A stretch of DNA of 41,145 nucleotides, taken from an uncultured Bacilli bacterium. GTDB lineage: Bacteria; Bacillota_I; Bacilli_A; RF39; UBA660. Of the stretch, positions 23,829-32,291 are shown one piece after another. The notes under the pieces were generated by a model. It did no database searches and was not told the DNA's origin. It saw only the letters and a program-made list of their open reading frames with translations. Within the stretch, counting starts at the first letter, position 1, and every line of letters starts with the position of its first letter. The stretch is from assembly GCA_947591455.1 (NCBI GenBank), contig CANQDC010000005.1, forward strand, positions 1 to 41,145. The letters are read 5' to 3'. Position numbers and translations under genes: made by a program.

Positions 23829-25208
23829 ATGAAAGAAGGTGTTTTAGGAATTTTGAATCAACAAACGGATGAAAAATATTTGAAAATAAGTGATTTAAAT
23901 AATTACATTAAAGCCATGTTTGATGAAAATCAATTTTTGAAAAAAATTTATTTAAAAGGGGAAATCTCTAATTTTAAAAATCATACGCGGGGACATCTTT
24001 ATTTTACGTTAAAAGATGATACGTCAAGAATTAGTGCGGTGATGTTTTATAATAATGCTTTATCTTTAGATTTTCAGCCGGAAGATGGCATGAATGTGTT
24101 AGTAGAAGGAAGAATTTCTTGCTATCCAGCCCAAGGAACCTATCAAATATATGTGGAAAAAATGAGTAAAGATGGGTTAGGGAATTTATATATCGAATAT
24201 GAAAAACTAAAGAAAAAATTGGCTTTAGAAGGGTTATTTGATGAAAAATATAAAAAGCCGATTCCTAAATATCCGAAAAAGATTGGAATTATTACGGCGA
24301 GTACCGGAGCTGCGATTCGCGATATATTAAGTACGATCAAAAGAAGATATCCAATTTGTCAAACGATTTTATTTCCTTCCTTGGTACAAGGGGCTTATGC
24401 CGCACCGGAAATTGTTAAACAAATTAATAAAGCCAATGAATATGATTTAGACTTGTTGATTTGTGGCCGTGGTGGCGGATCAATAGAAGATTTATGGGCC
24501 TTTAATGAAGAAAGTGTTGCAAGAGCTATATTTGCAAGCAAAATACCAATCATTAGTGCTGTTGGACATGAAGTAGATTTTACGATTGCTGATTTTGTTG
24601 CAGATTTACGAGCTCCTACACCAACGGGAGCGGCTGAGATGGCTGTTCCAACAAGAGTGGATGTTTTAAATCTTATTGCTGAAAAAAAGGTTCGTTTACA
24701 GGCAAGTATTCAAAATGAAGTAAAGAAAAAAATGGTTCAAGTAAACAATATTGCCAATCGTTTTGTTTTAAAAAATCCTATGTCTTTATATGAAATAAAA
24801 GAACAAAAATTGGATAATTTGATTACACAACTGCTTCAATCGATAAAAAATACGGTAGAAATAAAAAAAGGAAAGCTCACTTTATTAGAATCGAGTTTTG
24901 TTTTAAAAAATCCTTTGGCTATGTATGAACAGAAAAAACAAAATTTAGCTAATATGAATTTGAAAATGAATAATAAAATGAAAGAAATTTTAAAAGCGGC
25001 TTTTCATAAACAAGAATTGTATACGAATACCTTAAAATTATTAAATCCTTTAAATATATTAAATAAAGGATATAGTTTAGTAGAATGTGATGGAAAAATT
25101 ATTAAAAGTAGTCAAGAAGTTTCTATTCAGGATGAAATCATAATTAAAATGAGTGAAGGTAGCCTATTGGCTACGGTAAAGGAGAAAGACATATGGAAAA
25201 AGAATTAA
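23829..25208 (+). CDS. xseA: Exodeoxyribonuclease VII large subunit
   Basis: A 459-residue XseA, which with XseB degrades single-stranded DNA. The N-terminal OB fold (LKGEISNFKNHTRGHLYFTLKD quoted in part, about 48-70) is followed by the catalytic region with KIGIITASTGAAIRDIL, LICGRGGGSIEDLWAFNEE (about 214-232) and ISAVGHEVDFTIADFVADLR, then a long helical C-terminus. The first ATG (23829) has a poor ribosome site, and a downstream TTG near 23853 is possible. The gene overlaps xseB by 16 bases. Confidence 0.96.
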   Translation: MKEGVLGILNQQTDEKYLKISDLNNYIKAMFDENQFLKKIYLKGEISNFKNHTRGHLYFTLKDDTSRISAVMFYNNALSLDFQPEDGMNVLVEGRISCYPAQGTYQIYVEKMSKDGLGNLYIEYEKLKKKLALEGLFDEKYKKPIPKYPKKIGIITASTGAAIRDILSTIKRRYPICQTILFPSLVQGAYAAPEIVKQINKANEYDLDLLICGRGGGSIEDLWAFNEESVARAIFASKIPIISAVGHEVDFTIADFVADLRAPTPTGAAEMAVPTRVDVLNLIAEKKVRLQASIQNEVKKKMVQVNNIANRFVLKNPMSLYEIKEQKLDNLITQLLQSIKNTVEIKKGKLTLLESSFVLKNPLAMYEQKKQNLANMNLKMNNKMKEILKAAFHKQELYTNTLKLLNPLNILNKGYSLVECDGKIIKSSQEVSIQDEIIIKMSEGSLLATVKEKDIWKKN

Positions 25209-25414
25209 AATTTGAAGAGGCTTTAGAAAAAGTAGAAGCGATCGTAAAGGAATTAGAAAGTGGAAATACCCCTTTAGATCAAGCTATCGAAAAGTATACC
25301 GCAGCTATGAAGTTGGTTAAGTTTTGTAATGATAAATTGAATGATGCTACCGAGCATGTAAATAAAATTTTAAATGAAAATGGCGAATTGGTTGATTTTG
25401 AAATAGAGGAGTAG
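25193..25414 (+). CDS. xseB: Exodeoxyribonuclease VII small subunit
   Basis: A 73-residue XseB. The family helices FEEALEKVEAIVKELESG, LDQAIEKYTAAMKLVKFCN and the C-terminal KLNDATEHVNKIL are all visible. It overlaps the end of xseA and is followed after 9 bases by proS, so all are likely one transcript. Its many copies coat the XseA core. Confidence 0.95.
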   Translation: MEKELKFEEALEKVEAIVKELESGNTPLDQAIEKYTAAMKLVKFCNDKLNDATEHVNKILNENGELVDFEIEE

Positions 25415-25423
25415 GTGAAATTT

Positions 25424-26848
25424 ATGGCCCAATTAGTAAAAGATATTGTTTCTCGTGATGTGGACTTTGGTGCCTGGTATACATCGGTTATTAAAAAGGC
25501 GGATTTGGTTGATTATTCTACTACCAAAGGAAGTATGATTATTAGGCCGTATGGGTATGCCATATGGGAAAAAATGGTGGCGGTTTTGGATGCGGAATTT
25601 AAGAAAAGTGGACATCAAAATTTACAAATGCCTATGTTGATTCCCGAAAGTTTATTAAATGTAGAAAAAGACCATGTGGCGGGATTCGCTCCAGAAGTGG
25701 CCTGGGTAACGCAAGGGGGAGAAGAGACGCTTGAAGAGCGGTTATGTGTGCGACCAACAAGTGAAGTTTTATTTTGTGATCATTTTAAACAAATTATAAA
25801 ATCTTATCGGGATTTACCTCTTTTATATAACCAATGGTGTACGATCGTTCGTTGGGAAAAAACAACCCGTCCTTTTTTACGGAGTCGAGAAATATTATGG
25901 CAAGAAGGACACACGATGCATGAAACATCAGAAGAAGCCAAACAAGAAACGAAAAGAATGTTTCATATTTATGAAAAATTTCAAAGAGAGTATTTAGCTT
26001 TACCAGTGATTGTGGGCAAGAAAACGGAAAAAGAAAAATTTGCGGGCGCCGAATCTACTTATACGATCGAAGCCATGATGTATAATGGTTACGCTTTACA
26101 AAATGGAACGAGTCATTATTTTGGTCAAAATTTTGCTAAAGCTTTTGGGATTCAATTTTTAAATCGAGAACAAAAACTTGAATATCCATATCAAACGAGT
26201 TGGGGTGTGACCACAAGAATGATTGGGGCGGTTATCATGACGCATAGTGATGACTATGGACTGGTTTTACCACCTAAAATTGCTCCTGTTTTAGTTAATT
26301 TAATTCCGATTGGGAAAGATACCGATATTTTAGAGAAGATTCAAGAAATTGCAAAAATGCTTAGAGAAAACGATATTACCACCACGATTGATCAATCAGA
26401 GAAATCTCCAGGATTTAAATTTGCCGAATCCGAAGTAAAAGGCTATCCAATTCGATTAGAATTAGGACCTCGGGATTATGAAAATCATACGGTAACACTA
26501 GTTCGACGTGATACTTTAGAAAAAGTGACGGTTTCTTTTGAAGAGATTGTTATGGAAGTAAAAAAATTATTAGAAGAAATTCAAAATCATTTATATCAAC
26601 GTGCTCTTGAAAGGCGAAATGCCATGCTTTATGAAGCCAAAACGTATCAAGAATTTAAGCAAATTGCTCAAGAAAAACCTGGTTTTATTAAAATAAATTG
26701 GTGTGGGAAGACTTCTTGTGAGGAGAAAATTAAAGCGGATACAACTTTAAAATCTCGTTGTATTTTGGAAGATGAAGTGGCCGAAGGCACCTGTCCTTGT
26801 TGTGGAGAAAAAGCTTTATATAAAGTCTATTTTGGTAAACAATACTAA
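25424..26848 (+). CDS. proS: Prolyl-tRNA synthetase, archaeal/eukaryotic-like (type 3)
   Basis: A 474-residue class II prolyl-tRNA synthetase of the short type found in archaea, eukaryotes and many Bacillota, lacking the large editing insertion of E. coli ProS. Motif 2 is near RSREILWQEGHTMHET (about 152-167), with LCVRPTSEVLF before it and TIEAMMYNGYALQNGTSHYF (about 211-230) and TSWGVTTRMIGAVIM (motif 3) after. The anticodon-binding domain (LVNLIPIG...) precedes a C-terminal zinc-binding-like domain with Cys in WCGKTSCEEK, RCILEDE and CPCCG. AGGAGTAGGTG sets the ATG at 25424. Last gene of the nusB operon. Confidence 0.96.
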   Translation: MAQLVKDIVSRDVDFGAWYTSVIKKADLVDYSTTKGSMIIRPYGYAIWEKMVAVLDAEFKKSGHQNLQMPMLIPESLLNVEKDHVAGFAPEVAWVTQGGEETLEERLCVRPTSEVLFCDHFKQIIKSYRDLPLLYNQWCTIVRWEKTTRPFLRSREILWQEGHTMHETSEEAKQETKRMFHIYEKFQREYLALPVIVGKKTEKEKFAGAESTYTIEAMMYNGYALQNGTSHYFGQNFAKAFGIQFLNREQKLEYPYQTSWGVTTRMIGAVIMTHSDDYGLVLPPKIAPVLVNLIPIGKDTDILEKIQEIAKMLRENDITTTIDQSEKSPGFKFAESEVKGYPIRLELGPRDYENHTVTLVRRDTLEKVTVSFEEIVMEVKKLLEEIQNHLYQRALERRNAMLYEAKTYQEFKQIAQEKPGFIKINWCGKTSCEEKIKADTTLKSRCILEDEVAEGTCPCCGEKALYKVYFGKQY

Positions 26849-26886
26849 CAATATTTGGCAACATCCAAATATTGTTTTTGTTTTTT
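26849..26886 (+). terminator. Rho-independent terminator after proS
   Basis: CAATATTTGG (26849-26858), loop CAACAT, CCAAATATTG (26865-26874), then TTTTTGTTTTTT. Perfect 10-bp stem. Confidence 0.88.
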
Positions 26887-26899
26887 ATTAGAATTCGTT

Positions 26900-26906
26900 C
26901 ATACTA
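26900..26906 (+). promoter_or_regulatory. CATACTA -10 of a candidate forespore promoter for spoIVB
   Basis: CATACTA lies 19 bases before the spoIVB ATG. B. subtilis spoIVB is transcribed in the forespore by sigma-F/sigma-G, whose -10 is this sequence. No convincing -35 is seen 17-18 bases upstream. Confidence 0.45.
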
Positions 26907-26925
26907 GTAATGCAGGTGATGAAAG

Positions 26926-27900
26926 ATGAAAAAAATATGTATCCTATTCTTAACTATTATAGCCTTGAGTCCAATAAGTGTATTTGCTTATTCGGATAAA
27001 ATCATCTTAGGAGGAGAAAATATCGGCATCAATATCCAAAGTGATGGAATTTTGGTCGTCGGCTTTTATAAAGTGGATGGAAAAGATATCCATTCAGAAC
27101 CCGCTATTAAAACAGGAGATTTCATCTTGAAAGTAAAAGATGTCGAAGTGCATACGATCAATGAACTTACCAGTGCTATTGAAAATCAAATCAGTAATAA
27201 TGAAGTTGAGTTGGTAGTCAAAAGGGAAAACAAACAAATCAAATCGACCATTCATTTAATAGAAAAAGATGGTATTTATAAAACTGGTTTATATGTCAAA
27301 GACAATATCTCTGGTATTGGGACATTAACCTATATTGATCCTGAGACGAAAATTTTCGGTTCTTTAGGACATGAAATTATTGAAGCGAATACCAATAAAA
27401 AAATTGAAGTAAAAACAGGTTCTATTTTTCATAGTGTGGTTACGGGAATCACGAAAAGCACGGATGGTACCCCTGGTGAAAAAAACGCCAAGTTAGATAC
27501 AGCTAAGGTGTATGGAGAAATTAAAGAAAATACCGAATATGGTTTATTTGGTCAATATACAAATCATTTACCTGGGAAAAAATTGGTCGATGTGGTTCAA
27601 CCAGAAGATGTTAAGATTGGTAACGCTCAAATCGTGACCGTATTAGAAAATGAAGAATTAAAATACTATGATATTTATATAGATAAAATCAATGAATATA
27701 ATAAAATTAAAAATATCCATTTTGAAATTACGGATAAAGAACTTTTAGAAAAAACAGGAGGAATTGTCCAAGGAATGAGTGGTAGTCCTATTTTGCAAAA
27801 TGATAAAATTATTGGAGCTGTTACCCATGTAATTGTCGATAATGTCAAAACGGGATATGGCATATTTATTACCAAAATGTTAGAAGAAGGCGAAAATTAA
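26926..27900 (+). CDS. spoIVB: SpoIVB, forespore signalling serine peptidase
   Basis: A 324-residue S55-family peptidase. In B. subtilis it is secreted from the forespore into the intermembrane space, where it cleaves SpoIVFA and so lets SpoIVFB activate sigma-K. It starts with a signal-anchor (about 1-22), then a PDZ domain (VDGKDIHSEPAIKTGDFILK region, about 50-110). The SpoIVB domain has IFGSLGHEI (catalytic His near 146) and GIVQGMSGSPIL (nucleophile Ser near 286). Length is below B. subtilis (426). Its partners spoIVFA and spoIVFB lie 2.3 kb downstream. A GCAGGTGATG site precedes the ATG. Confidence 0.95.
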   Translation: MKKICILFLTIIALSPISVFAYSDKIILGGENIGINIQSDGILVVGFYKVDGKDIHSEPAIKTGDFILKVKDVEVHTINELTSAIENQISNNEVELVVKRENKQIKSTIHLIEKDGIYKTGLYVKDNISGIGTLTYIDPETKIFGSLGHEIIEANTNKKIEVKTGSIFHSVVTGITKSTDGTPGEKNAKLDTAKVYGEIKENTEYGLFGQYTNHLPGKKLVDVVQPEDVKIGNAQIVTVLENEELKYYDIYIDKINEYNKIKNIHFEITDKELLEKTGGIVQGMSGSPILQNDKIIGAVTHVIVDNVKTGYGIFITKMLEEGEN

Positions 27901-27972
27901 TCGCTTTTTTATTTGACTAAAAATGACATTCTTTTTATATATTGACTTGTATATTTATTTTGGTGATGAAAA

Positions 27973-28398
27973 ATGAAACAAACAATAAAAATTATTTTGA
28001 TCTCTTCTTTACTTGGAACACTACTAGCAGGTCTTTTTTTTCTATCCATTAAAAATAAAGCCGAAGCGAAAACAATCCCCACTTTATATGCTTACCAAGT
28101 CGGTGTTTATAAAAATTATGATAACGCTTTAAAAGCAGCTGAAAATTATTTTTGCTCGAAAATTGTAAAAGAAAAAGATTTATATCGTGTATTTATAGGA
28201 ATTACGAAAACGAATAAAGAGTTCTTTTCTCATTTTTATGATACGCATGGATATAACTATTATATAAAAGAAATTCCCGTGCAAGAAGATTTCGAAAAGA
28301 AAATTAAAAAATATGATGCTTTGTTATTAGAAACAAGTGAAGAGGCCCAAGAAAAAGTCATAGCCACGATGTTAGAAAGTTTCCCAGATGAATTATAA
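27973..28398 (+). CDS. SPOR-domain-like membrane-anchored protein
   Basis: A 141-residue protein with an N-terminal transmembrane helix (about 5-26) and an extracytoplasmic region. YAYQVGVYKNYDNALKAAENY followed by LYRVFIGITK (about 40-78, quoted in parts) is the beta-alpha-beta pattern of SPOR domains, which bind denuded septal or spore peptidoglycan. It lies between spoIVB and radC; its stop overlaps the radC start by 11 bases. TTGACT-17-TATATA in the gap before it (27913-27941 region) may be its promoter. Position among spore genes suggests a role in sporulation, which is inference. Confidence 0.68.
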   Translation: MKQTIKIILISSLLGTLLAGLFFLSIKNKAEAKTIPTLYAYQVGVYKNYDNALKAAENYFCSKIVKEKDLYRVFIGITKTNKEFFSHFYDTHGYNYYIKEIPVQEDFEKKIKKYDALLLETSEEAQEKVIATMLESFPDEL

Positions 28399-29068
28399 AA
28401 TTAAAGATTTGCCTTTAGATGAAAGGCCACGGGAAAAATTAAAAAGATACGGAAAAGAATTTTTATCGAATGAAGAATTAATTGCTATTATCTTAAAGAC
28501 GGGTAGTAAAGAAAAATCCGTGAAAGATTTGTCTATTGAATTAGTCAATTCATTAAAAACGATTCATGATTTAAATACTATTACCATTTCTGATTTAATT
28601 AAAATAAAAGGGATTAAAGAAGTGAAAGCCATTACTTTACTTGCTGCTATTGAACTAGGAAGAAGAGTTTCTACTGTTTTATTAGAAGAAAAACAAAAAA
28701 TTACAAATGCGGAAGATATTTTTCATTTTTTTCAACCAAAAATAATTAATTTAAAACAAGAAAAATTATTTGCTTTATTTTTGAATACGAAAAATGAAAT
28801 GATTACTTATGAGACAGTTTTTATGGGGACGCAAAATAAAAGTATTACGCATCCCCGAGAGATTTTTCACTTGGCTATTCGACATAGTGCGATGAAAATT
28901 ATTTTGATTCATAATCATCCTACGAATGATCCAACCCCAAGTCCAGAAGATATTTCTTTTACGAAAATGATGGTTGAATCTGGAGAATTATTACAAATAC
29001 CAGTGATTGATCATATTATTGTGGGAGAAACAAAATATTTTAGTTTTTTTGATCATCATTTGCTTTAA
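28388..29068 (+). CDS. radC: RadC family protein
   Basis: A 226-residue RadC/YsxA family protein. An N-terminal helix-hairpin-helix region (LPLDERPREKLKRYG, DLIKIKGIKEVKA) is followed by a JAB/MPN-type metallopeptidase-like domain with the motif HNHPTNDPTPSPEDISFT (about 175-192) and IPVIDHIIVG. Despite the name, a repair function is not established for the family. In B. subtilis radC (ysxA) likewise precedes the mre genes. The start overlaps the SPOR-like gene. Confidence 0.95.
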   Translation: MNYKIKDLPLDERPREKLKRYGKEFLSNEELIAIILKTGSKEKSVKDLSIELVNSLKTIHDLNTITISDLIKIKGIKEVKAITLLAAIELGRRVSTVLLEEKQKITNAEDIFHFFQPKIINLKQEKLFALFLNTKNEMITYETVFMGTQNKSITHPREIFHLAIRHSAMKIILIHNHPTNDPTPSPEDISFTKMMVESGELLQIPVIDHIIVGETKYFSFFDHHLL

Positions 29069-29084
29069 TTTTTAAAAAATCATC

Positions 29085-29091
29085 CATACTA
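29085..29091 (+). promoter_or_regulatory. CATACTA -10-like element upstream of mreC
   Basis: CATACTA ends 16 bases before the mreC ATG. The -35 region (TGCTTT at 29061-29066, 18-base spacer) fits forespore consensus poorly. The spacing to the start matches the other CATACTA sites. Confidence 0.35.
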
Positions 29092-29107
29092 AAAGTAGGT
29101 GGTATGT

Positions 29108-29770
29108 ATGCCAAGGAAAACATGCGTATTTTTTTTATTTCTATTTTTGCTTTTTTTATTTACGGAAACAATTGTTATAAAAAAGGGGAATACTTCTTTT
29201 CAAGTTATGAATGAAGAAATACAAAACAGTAGGGAGACTTTGTTACAAGAAAAAGAAAAGAAAATGATAGAAGCGTATCAATATGATGATTATTTACAGT
29301 ATTCACTAGCCTATAGCAAAGTTCTTTTTCGTGATATTTATCGCTTAAAAGAGGAGATTACAATTTATAAAGGAGCCAATGATCATTTACAAAAAAATTA
29401 TTTAGTCGTCAATCAAAAGGGGTTGGTTGGTGTTATTACGAAAGTGTATAAAAATCGTAGTGTCGTCCAATTGCTTCCTAATAAAAATACTCGTTTGTCG
29501 GTTAAAATAAATGATGAGTATGGCCTGTTGAAAGCAAAAGATAATCAATTAATTGTTGAAGGAATTGATAATAAGAAGAATATTGCCATAGGGTCTTTGG
29601 TATATACGAGCGATTTATCTATTTATCCGGAAAATATTTTAGTGGGAAAAGTAACAGGAATTCATTATGATAAATATGAAATTGAACAAATTCTAACCAT
29701 CGAGTCTGAAGTCAATTTTGATCAACTTTCTTATTTAGCGGTGATTACGAATTTACGAGGTGAGCAATGA
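29108..29770 (+). CDS. mreC: Rod-shape determining protein MreC
   Basis: A 220-residue MreC, the bitopic protein that links the cytoplasmic shape machinery to periplasmic wall synthases. One N-terminal transmembrane helix (about 8-24), a helical coiled-coil segment (EEIQNSRETLLQEKEKK), then the beta-barrel region with LVVNQKGLVGVITKVYKNRS (about 98-117) and LVYTSDLSIYPENILVGKV. Shorter than B. subtilis MreC (290). AGTAGGTGG favours the ATG at 29108. The start of mreD overlaps by 4 bases. mreB, expected just upstream, is absent. Confidence 0.9.
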   Translation: MPRKTCVFFLFLFLLFLFTETIVIKKGNTSFQVMNEEIQNSRETLLQEKEKKMIEAYQYDDYLQYSLAYSKVLFRDIYRLKEEITIYKGANDHLQKNYLVVNQKGLVGVITKVYKNRSVVQLLPNKNTRLSVKINDEYGLLKAKDNQLIVEGIDNKKNIAIGSLVYTSDLSIYPENILVGKVTGIHYDKYEIEQILTIESEVNFDQLSYLAVITNLRGEQ

Positions 29771-30138
29771 TTCTTGTCTATTTATTTTTGGATGTCTTTT
29801 TTTATAATTATACTTCTTTTGCGAGTTGCTTTTTCCTATTAAGCTATTTTCTTTCTTCCAATCGTTTTTTCGAGATTCTATTATTAGGAGGTTTGTTTGA
29901 TTTATTCATTTTGCATACTTCTGGTCTTTTTTTACTTCTGTTACTTCTTCTTTTTTTCGTTCGTAATACTATCAAAGATATTCATAAATGGACGCATTTT
30001 CTGATCGCTTATTTTTTCTTAGCCGGAATTTTTTTATTATATAGTTGGATCGTCTTTCATACTCATATCTTCTATCTTTTTGGATTGTTTTTAAATTTAT
30101 TGATTCTTATCCTTTTAAAAAAAGAAGTATTCAAATGA
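29767..30138 (+). CDS. mreD: MreD-like membrane protein
   Basis: A 123-residue, almost wholly hydrophobic protein with about four membrane segments. Sequence similarity to MreD is hard to judge by eye, but position directly after mreC with a 4-base overlap, size and topology support the call. It is shorter than typical MreD (about 160). minC and minD, which follow in B. subtilis, are missing; spoIVFA comes next. Confidence 0.72.
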   Translation: MILVYLFLDVFFYNYTSFASCFFLLSYFLSSNRFFEILLLGGLFDLFILHTSGLFLLLLLLLFFVRNTIKDIHKWTHFLIAYFFLAGIFLLYSWIVFHTHIFYLFGLFLNLLILILLKKEVFK

Positions 30139-30146
30139 GGTATTTT

Positions 30147-30174
30147 GAATTTTTTCATTTTATTTTCATACAAT
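30147..30174 (+). promoter_or_regulatory. Candidate sigma-E (mother-cell) promoter of spoIVFAB
   Basis: GAATTTT (30147-30153), 13 bases, CATACAAT (30167-30174). The -10 is a perfect match to the sigma-E consensus CATACAMT and the -35 fits KMATATT in six of seven positions. The spoIVF operon of B. subtilis is sigma-E dependent. The implied leader is very short, about 9 bases. Confidence 0.6.
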
Positions 30175-30189
30175 CTAGTAGGTGATAGA

Positions 30190-30807
30190 ATGGATCCAAC
30201 TATATTAGAAGCTCAAAATCGCATAAGAAATAAAAGAAATCAATATTTACATCAATGTACAAAACCCCAAACCAAGCGTTCTACTTATATCTCAAATTTA
30301 TTTACGCGGACTTTATTAAGTGCTATTTTAGTTCTTCTTTGTGCGATTTTTGTACATACAAAAGATGAAAATTTATTATTTTTTAAAGAAAAATTATTTA
30401 GTGATTCTTTAGCATTTACAAAAATGAATGAATGGTATACCAAATATTTTGGACCCATTGTTCCCGAAAGTACAAAAACAACTACTCCGGTTTTTCAAGA
30501 AGATCAGTTATATACCAATATTACCCCCTATAATGATTCGTATAAGGCAAGTGCGAGCGGTCCAGTTACTTTTTTAGAAAGTGGTCTTGTTGTGTTTTGT
30601 GGAGAAAAAGAGGGGTTTGGGAATACAGTCATTATTCAAGGAATTGATGGGGTGGATATTTGGTATTCTAATTTAGAAGAAATCAATTTATCTATGTATG
30701 ATTATGTAGAAAAAGGTACTATTTTAGGAGAAGCAAAAGAAGGGGAAGTTTTATTTACTTTCTTAAGCAACGGCAATTATATTAGTTATGAAAACTATAT
30801 TTCATAA
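30190..30807 (+). CDS. spoIVFA: SpoIVFA, regulator of the SpoIVFB protease
   Basis: A 205-residue membrane protein. One transmembrane helix (about 38-57) precedes an extracytoplasmic domain that resembles a degenerate LytM/M23 fold: SGPVTFLESGLVVFCGEKEG, GNTVIIQGIDGVDIWYSNL and DYVEKGTILGEA. The catalytic His/Asp residues of M23 peptidases are absent, as in SpoIVFA, which holds SpoIVFB inactive until SpoIVB cleaves it. AGTAGGTGATAG sets the ATG at 30190. It overlaps spoIVFB by 20 bases. Confidence 0.85.
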   Translation: MDPTILEAQNRIRNKRNQYLHQCTKPQTKRSTYISNLFTRTLLSAILVLLCAIFVHTKDENLLFFKEKLFSDSLAFTKMNEWYTKYFGPIVPESTKTTTPVFQEDQLYTNITPYNDSYKASASGPVTFLESGLVVFCGEKEGFGNTVIIQGIDGVDIWYSNLEEINLSMYDYVEKGTILGEAKEGEVLFTFLSNGNYISYENYIS

Positions 30808-31567
30808 GATAAAAATCCATGAAGCTACTTATTTCCTTTTTTTTCTTTTTTTCTTAACCGGTCATATGAAAAATATTCTGCTCATTTTTTTGATTGTTCT
30901 CTTCCATGAATTCGGTCATATTTTTTTTATCAAATATTTTCATTATTCCATTGTCTCTATTGAAATACTTCCTTTTGGAGGATTAACCAAAACTTCTAAA
31001 TTTTTAAATACTCCTATTCTCCATGATCTGATTATCTATTTGGGAGGAGTAACTTTTCAAATATTCCTTTCTTTTTTCTTTTTTATCTTGAATAAACAAA
31101 ATATCATTTATTCTTCCACTTATCAAATGTTTTGTACATATAACACCTGGATTTTCTTCTTCAACTTACTACCCATGCGTCCTTTAGATGGAGGAGAAAT
31201 TTTACGATTGCTGTTGGAAAAAAAATTACCCTTTAAAAAAGCACAAATTTATGCCAATGTTTTCTCTTTTTTTGTACTGAGTTGCTTTTTTTTCCTAAAT
31301 ATTCATTATAAATTTAATAATTATTTGATTTGTAGTTTTTTATTATTTAAATTATACGATTTAATTAAAAATCAAAGAATGCTTTTAAATCGCTTTTTTT
31401 TAGAACGTTTTTTATACAATTTTCCTTATCAAAAAATAAAGCATGAGAATCATAAAAATCTTTGTTTATTAAAAAAAGATACATGGCATTATTTTAAAGA
31501 AGGCGATAAAGTGATTTCTGAAAAAGAATTATTGCGACGAAAATTTGACATTCATCATTTTTTTTGA
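30788..31567 (+). CDS. spoIVFB: SpoIVFB, intramembrane metalloprotease
   Basis: A 259-residue site-2-type protease, which in B. subtilis cuts pro-sigma-K in the mother cell. The zinc motif HEFGH (about residues 40-44) lies in a hydrophobic segment, and the second metal motif is NLLPMRPLDGGEI (about 125-137). Some five to six membrane segments surround them, followed by a soluble C-terminal region (about 200-259). It ends in TGA. Its 3' end contains the promoter for rplU. Confidence 0.94.
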   Translation: MKTIFHKIKIHEATYFLFFLFFLTGHMKNILLIFLIVLFHEFGHIFFIKYFHYSIVSIEILPFGGLTKTSKFLNTPILHDLIIYLGGVTFQIFLSFFFFILNKQNIIYSSTYQMFCTYNTWIFFFNLLPMRPLDGGEILRLLLEKKLPFKKAQIYANVFSFFVLSCFFFLNIHYKFNNYLICSFLLFKLYDLIKNQRMLLNRFFLERFLYNFPYQKIKHENHKNLCLLKKDTWHYFKEGDKVISEKELLRRKFDIHHFF

Positions 31568-31573
31568 TAAAAT
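31545..31573 (+). promoter_or_regulatory. Strong sigma-A promoter for rplU-prp-rpmA
   Basis: Perfect TTGACA (31545-31550), 17 bases, TAAAAT (31568-31573). It lies across the spoIVFB stop, separating ribosomal expression from sporulation genes upstream. Confidence 0.78.
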
Positions 31574-31579
31574 TTTATT

Positions 31580-31674
31580 CGTTTGAAAGGGCTTTCCTTT
31601 CTAAAACCGCATGGAAAAGGTTAAAAAACAAATGTACCTTAACAGCGTGTCTTAAAAAATAAAGGAGGTATGAA
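31580..31674 (+). promoter_or_regulatory. Probable L21 leader RNA (ribosomal protein autoregulation)
   Basis: About 95 bases of structured leader between the promoter and rplU. Helix 1 is GAAAGG-GCTTT-CCTTTC; a second pairing joins AAGGT with ACCTT farther on, close to GGAGGT, the ribosome site. The position and hairpin arrangement agree with the L21 leader family of Bacillota, in which excess L21 represses its operon. Covariance-model support was not available. Confidence 0.55.
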
Positions 31675-31977
31675 ATGAAAGCTATATTCGTTACAGGTGG
31701 AAAACAATACTATGTAAGTGAAGGCGATGTTATTTATGTTGAAAAATTAAATGCAGAAGCTTCAAGTGACGTAGAATTTAATGAAGTTTTGTTTGTTGAT
31801 GGTAAAGCTGGGACTCCCTATGTTAAAGGAGCAAAAGTAATTTGTACTGTTGAAAAACATGGAAAACAAAAGAAAATTGTTGTTTTCAAATATAAACCTA
31901 AAAAGAAATATCGTAATACACAAGGTCATAGACAACCTTATACAAAGCTTGTTGTTAAAAAAATTGAAGTAAAATAA
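31675..31977 (+). CDS. rplU: 50S ribosomal protein L21
   Basis: A 100-residue L21. [18 protein letters not shown] at the start and the C-terminal [19 protein letters not shown] with KIEVK are characteristic. Strong AAAGGAGGT upstream. Heads the rplU-prp-rpmA operon with the order conserved across Bacillota. Confidence 0.98.
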   Translation: MKAIFVTGGKQYYVSEGDVIYVEKLNAEASSDVEFNEVLFVDGKAGTPYVKGAKVICTVEKHGKQKKIVVFKYKPKKKYRNTQGHRQPYTKLVVKKIEVK

Positions 31978-31979
31978 TT

Positions 31980-32288
31980 ATGATAACCGTATACGTAAAA
32001 AAGGATCAGAATCATATTAAAAATGTCCGGATATCTGGACATGCAAATTACGAAGAATATGGAAAAGATATTGTTTGTGCTGCTACCTCTTCTATAATTA
32101 CTACAACCATTAATGGAATTTTAAGTATCCAGAGTGATGTTTTAGAAGTTATGGATGATGGCAATCTTTTAGAAATAAAAGTTTTATATGAGGAGACTAT
32201 TTCTCAAAAATTACTTTTAAATATGATTACCCTTTTAAAAGATTTAGAAACTCAATATCAAAAAAATATTAAAGTGAAAGGAGAATAA
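31980..32288 (+). CDS. prp: Ribosomal-processing cysteine protease Prp
   Basis: A 102-residue Prp (YsxB), the essential protease that trims the N-terminal extension of L27. The catalytic His lies in ISGHANYEEYGKDIVCAA and the Cys in the same segment (about His20 and Cys33). Its gene lies between rplU and rpmA, and the adjacent L27 carries the extension it cleaves, so enzyme and substrate are encoded side by side. Confidence 0.95.
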   Translation: MITVYVKKDQNHIKNVRISGHANYEEYGKDIVCAATSSIITTTINGILSIQSDVLEVMDDGNLLEIKVLYEETISQKLLLNMITLLKDLETQYQKNIKVKGE

Positions 32289-32291
32289 CAA

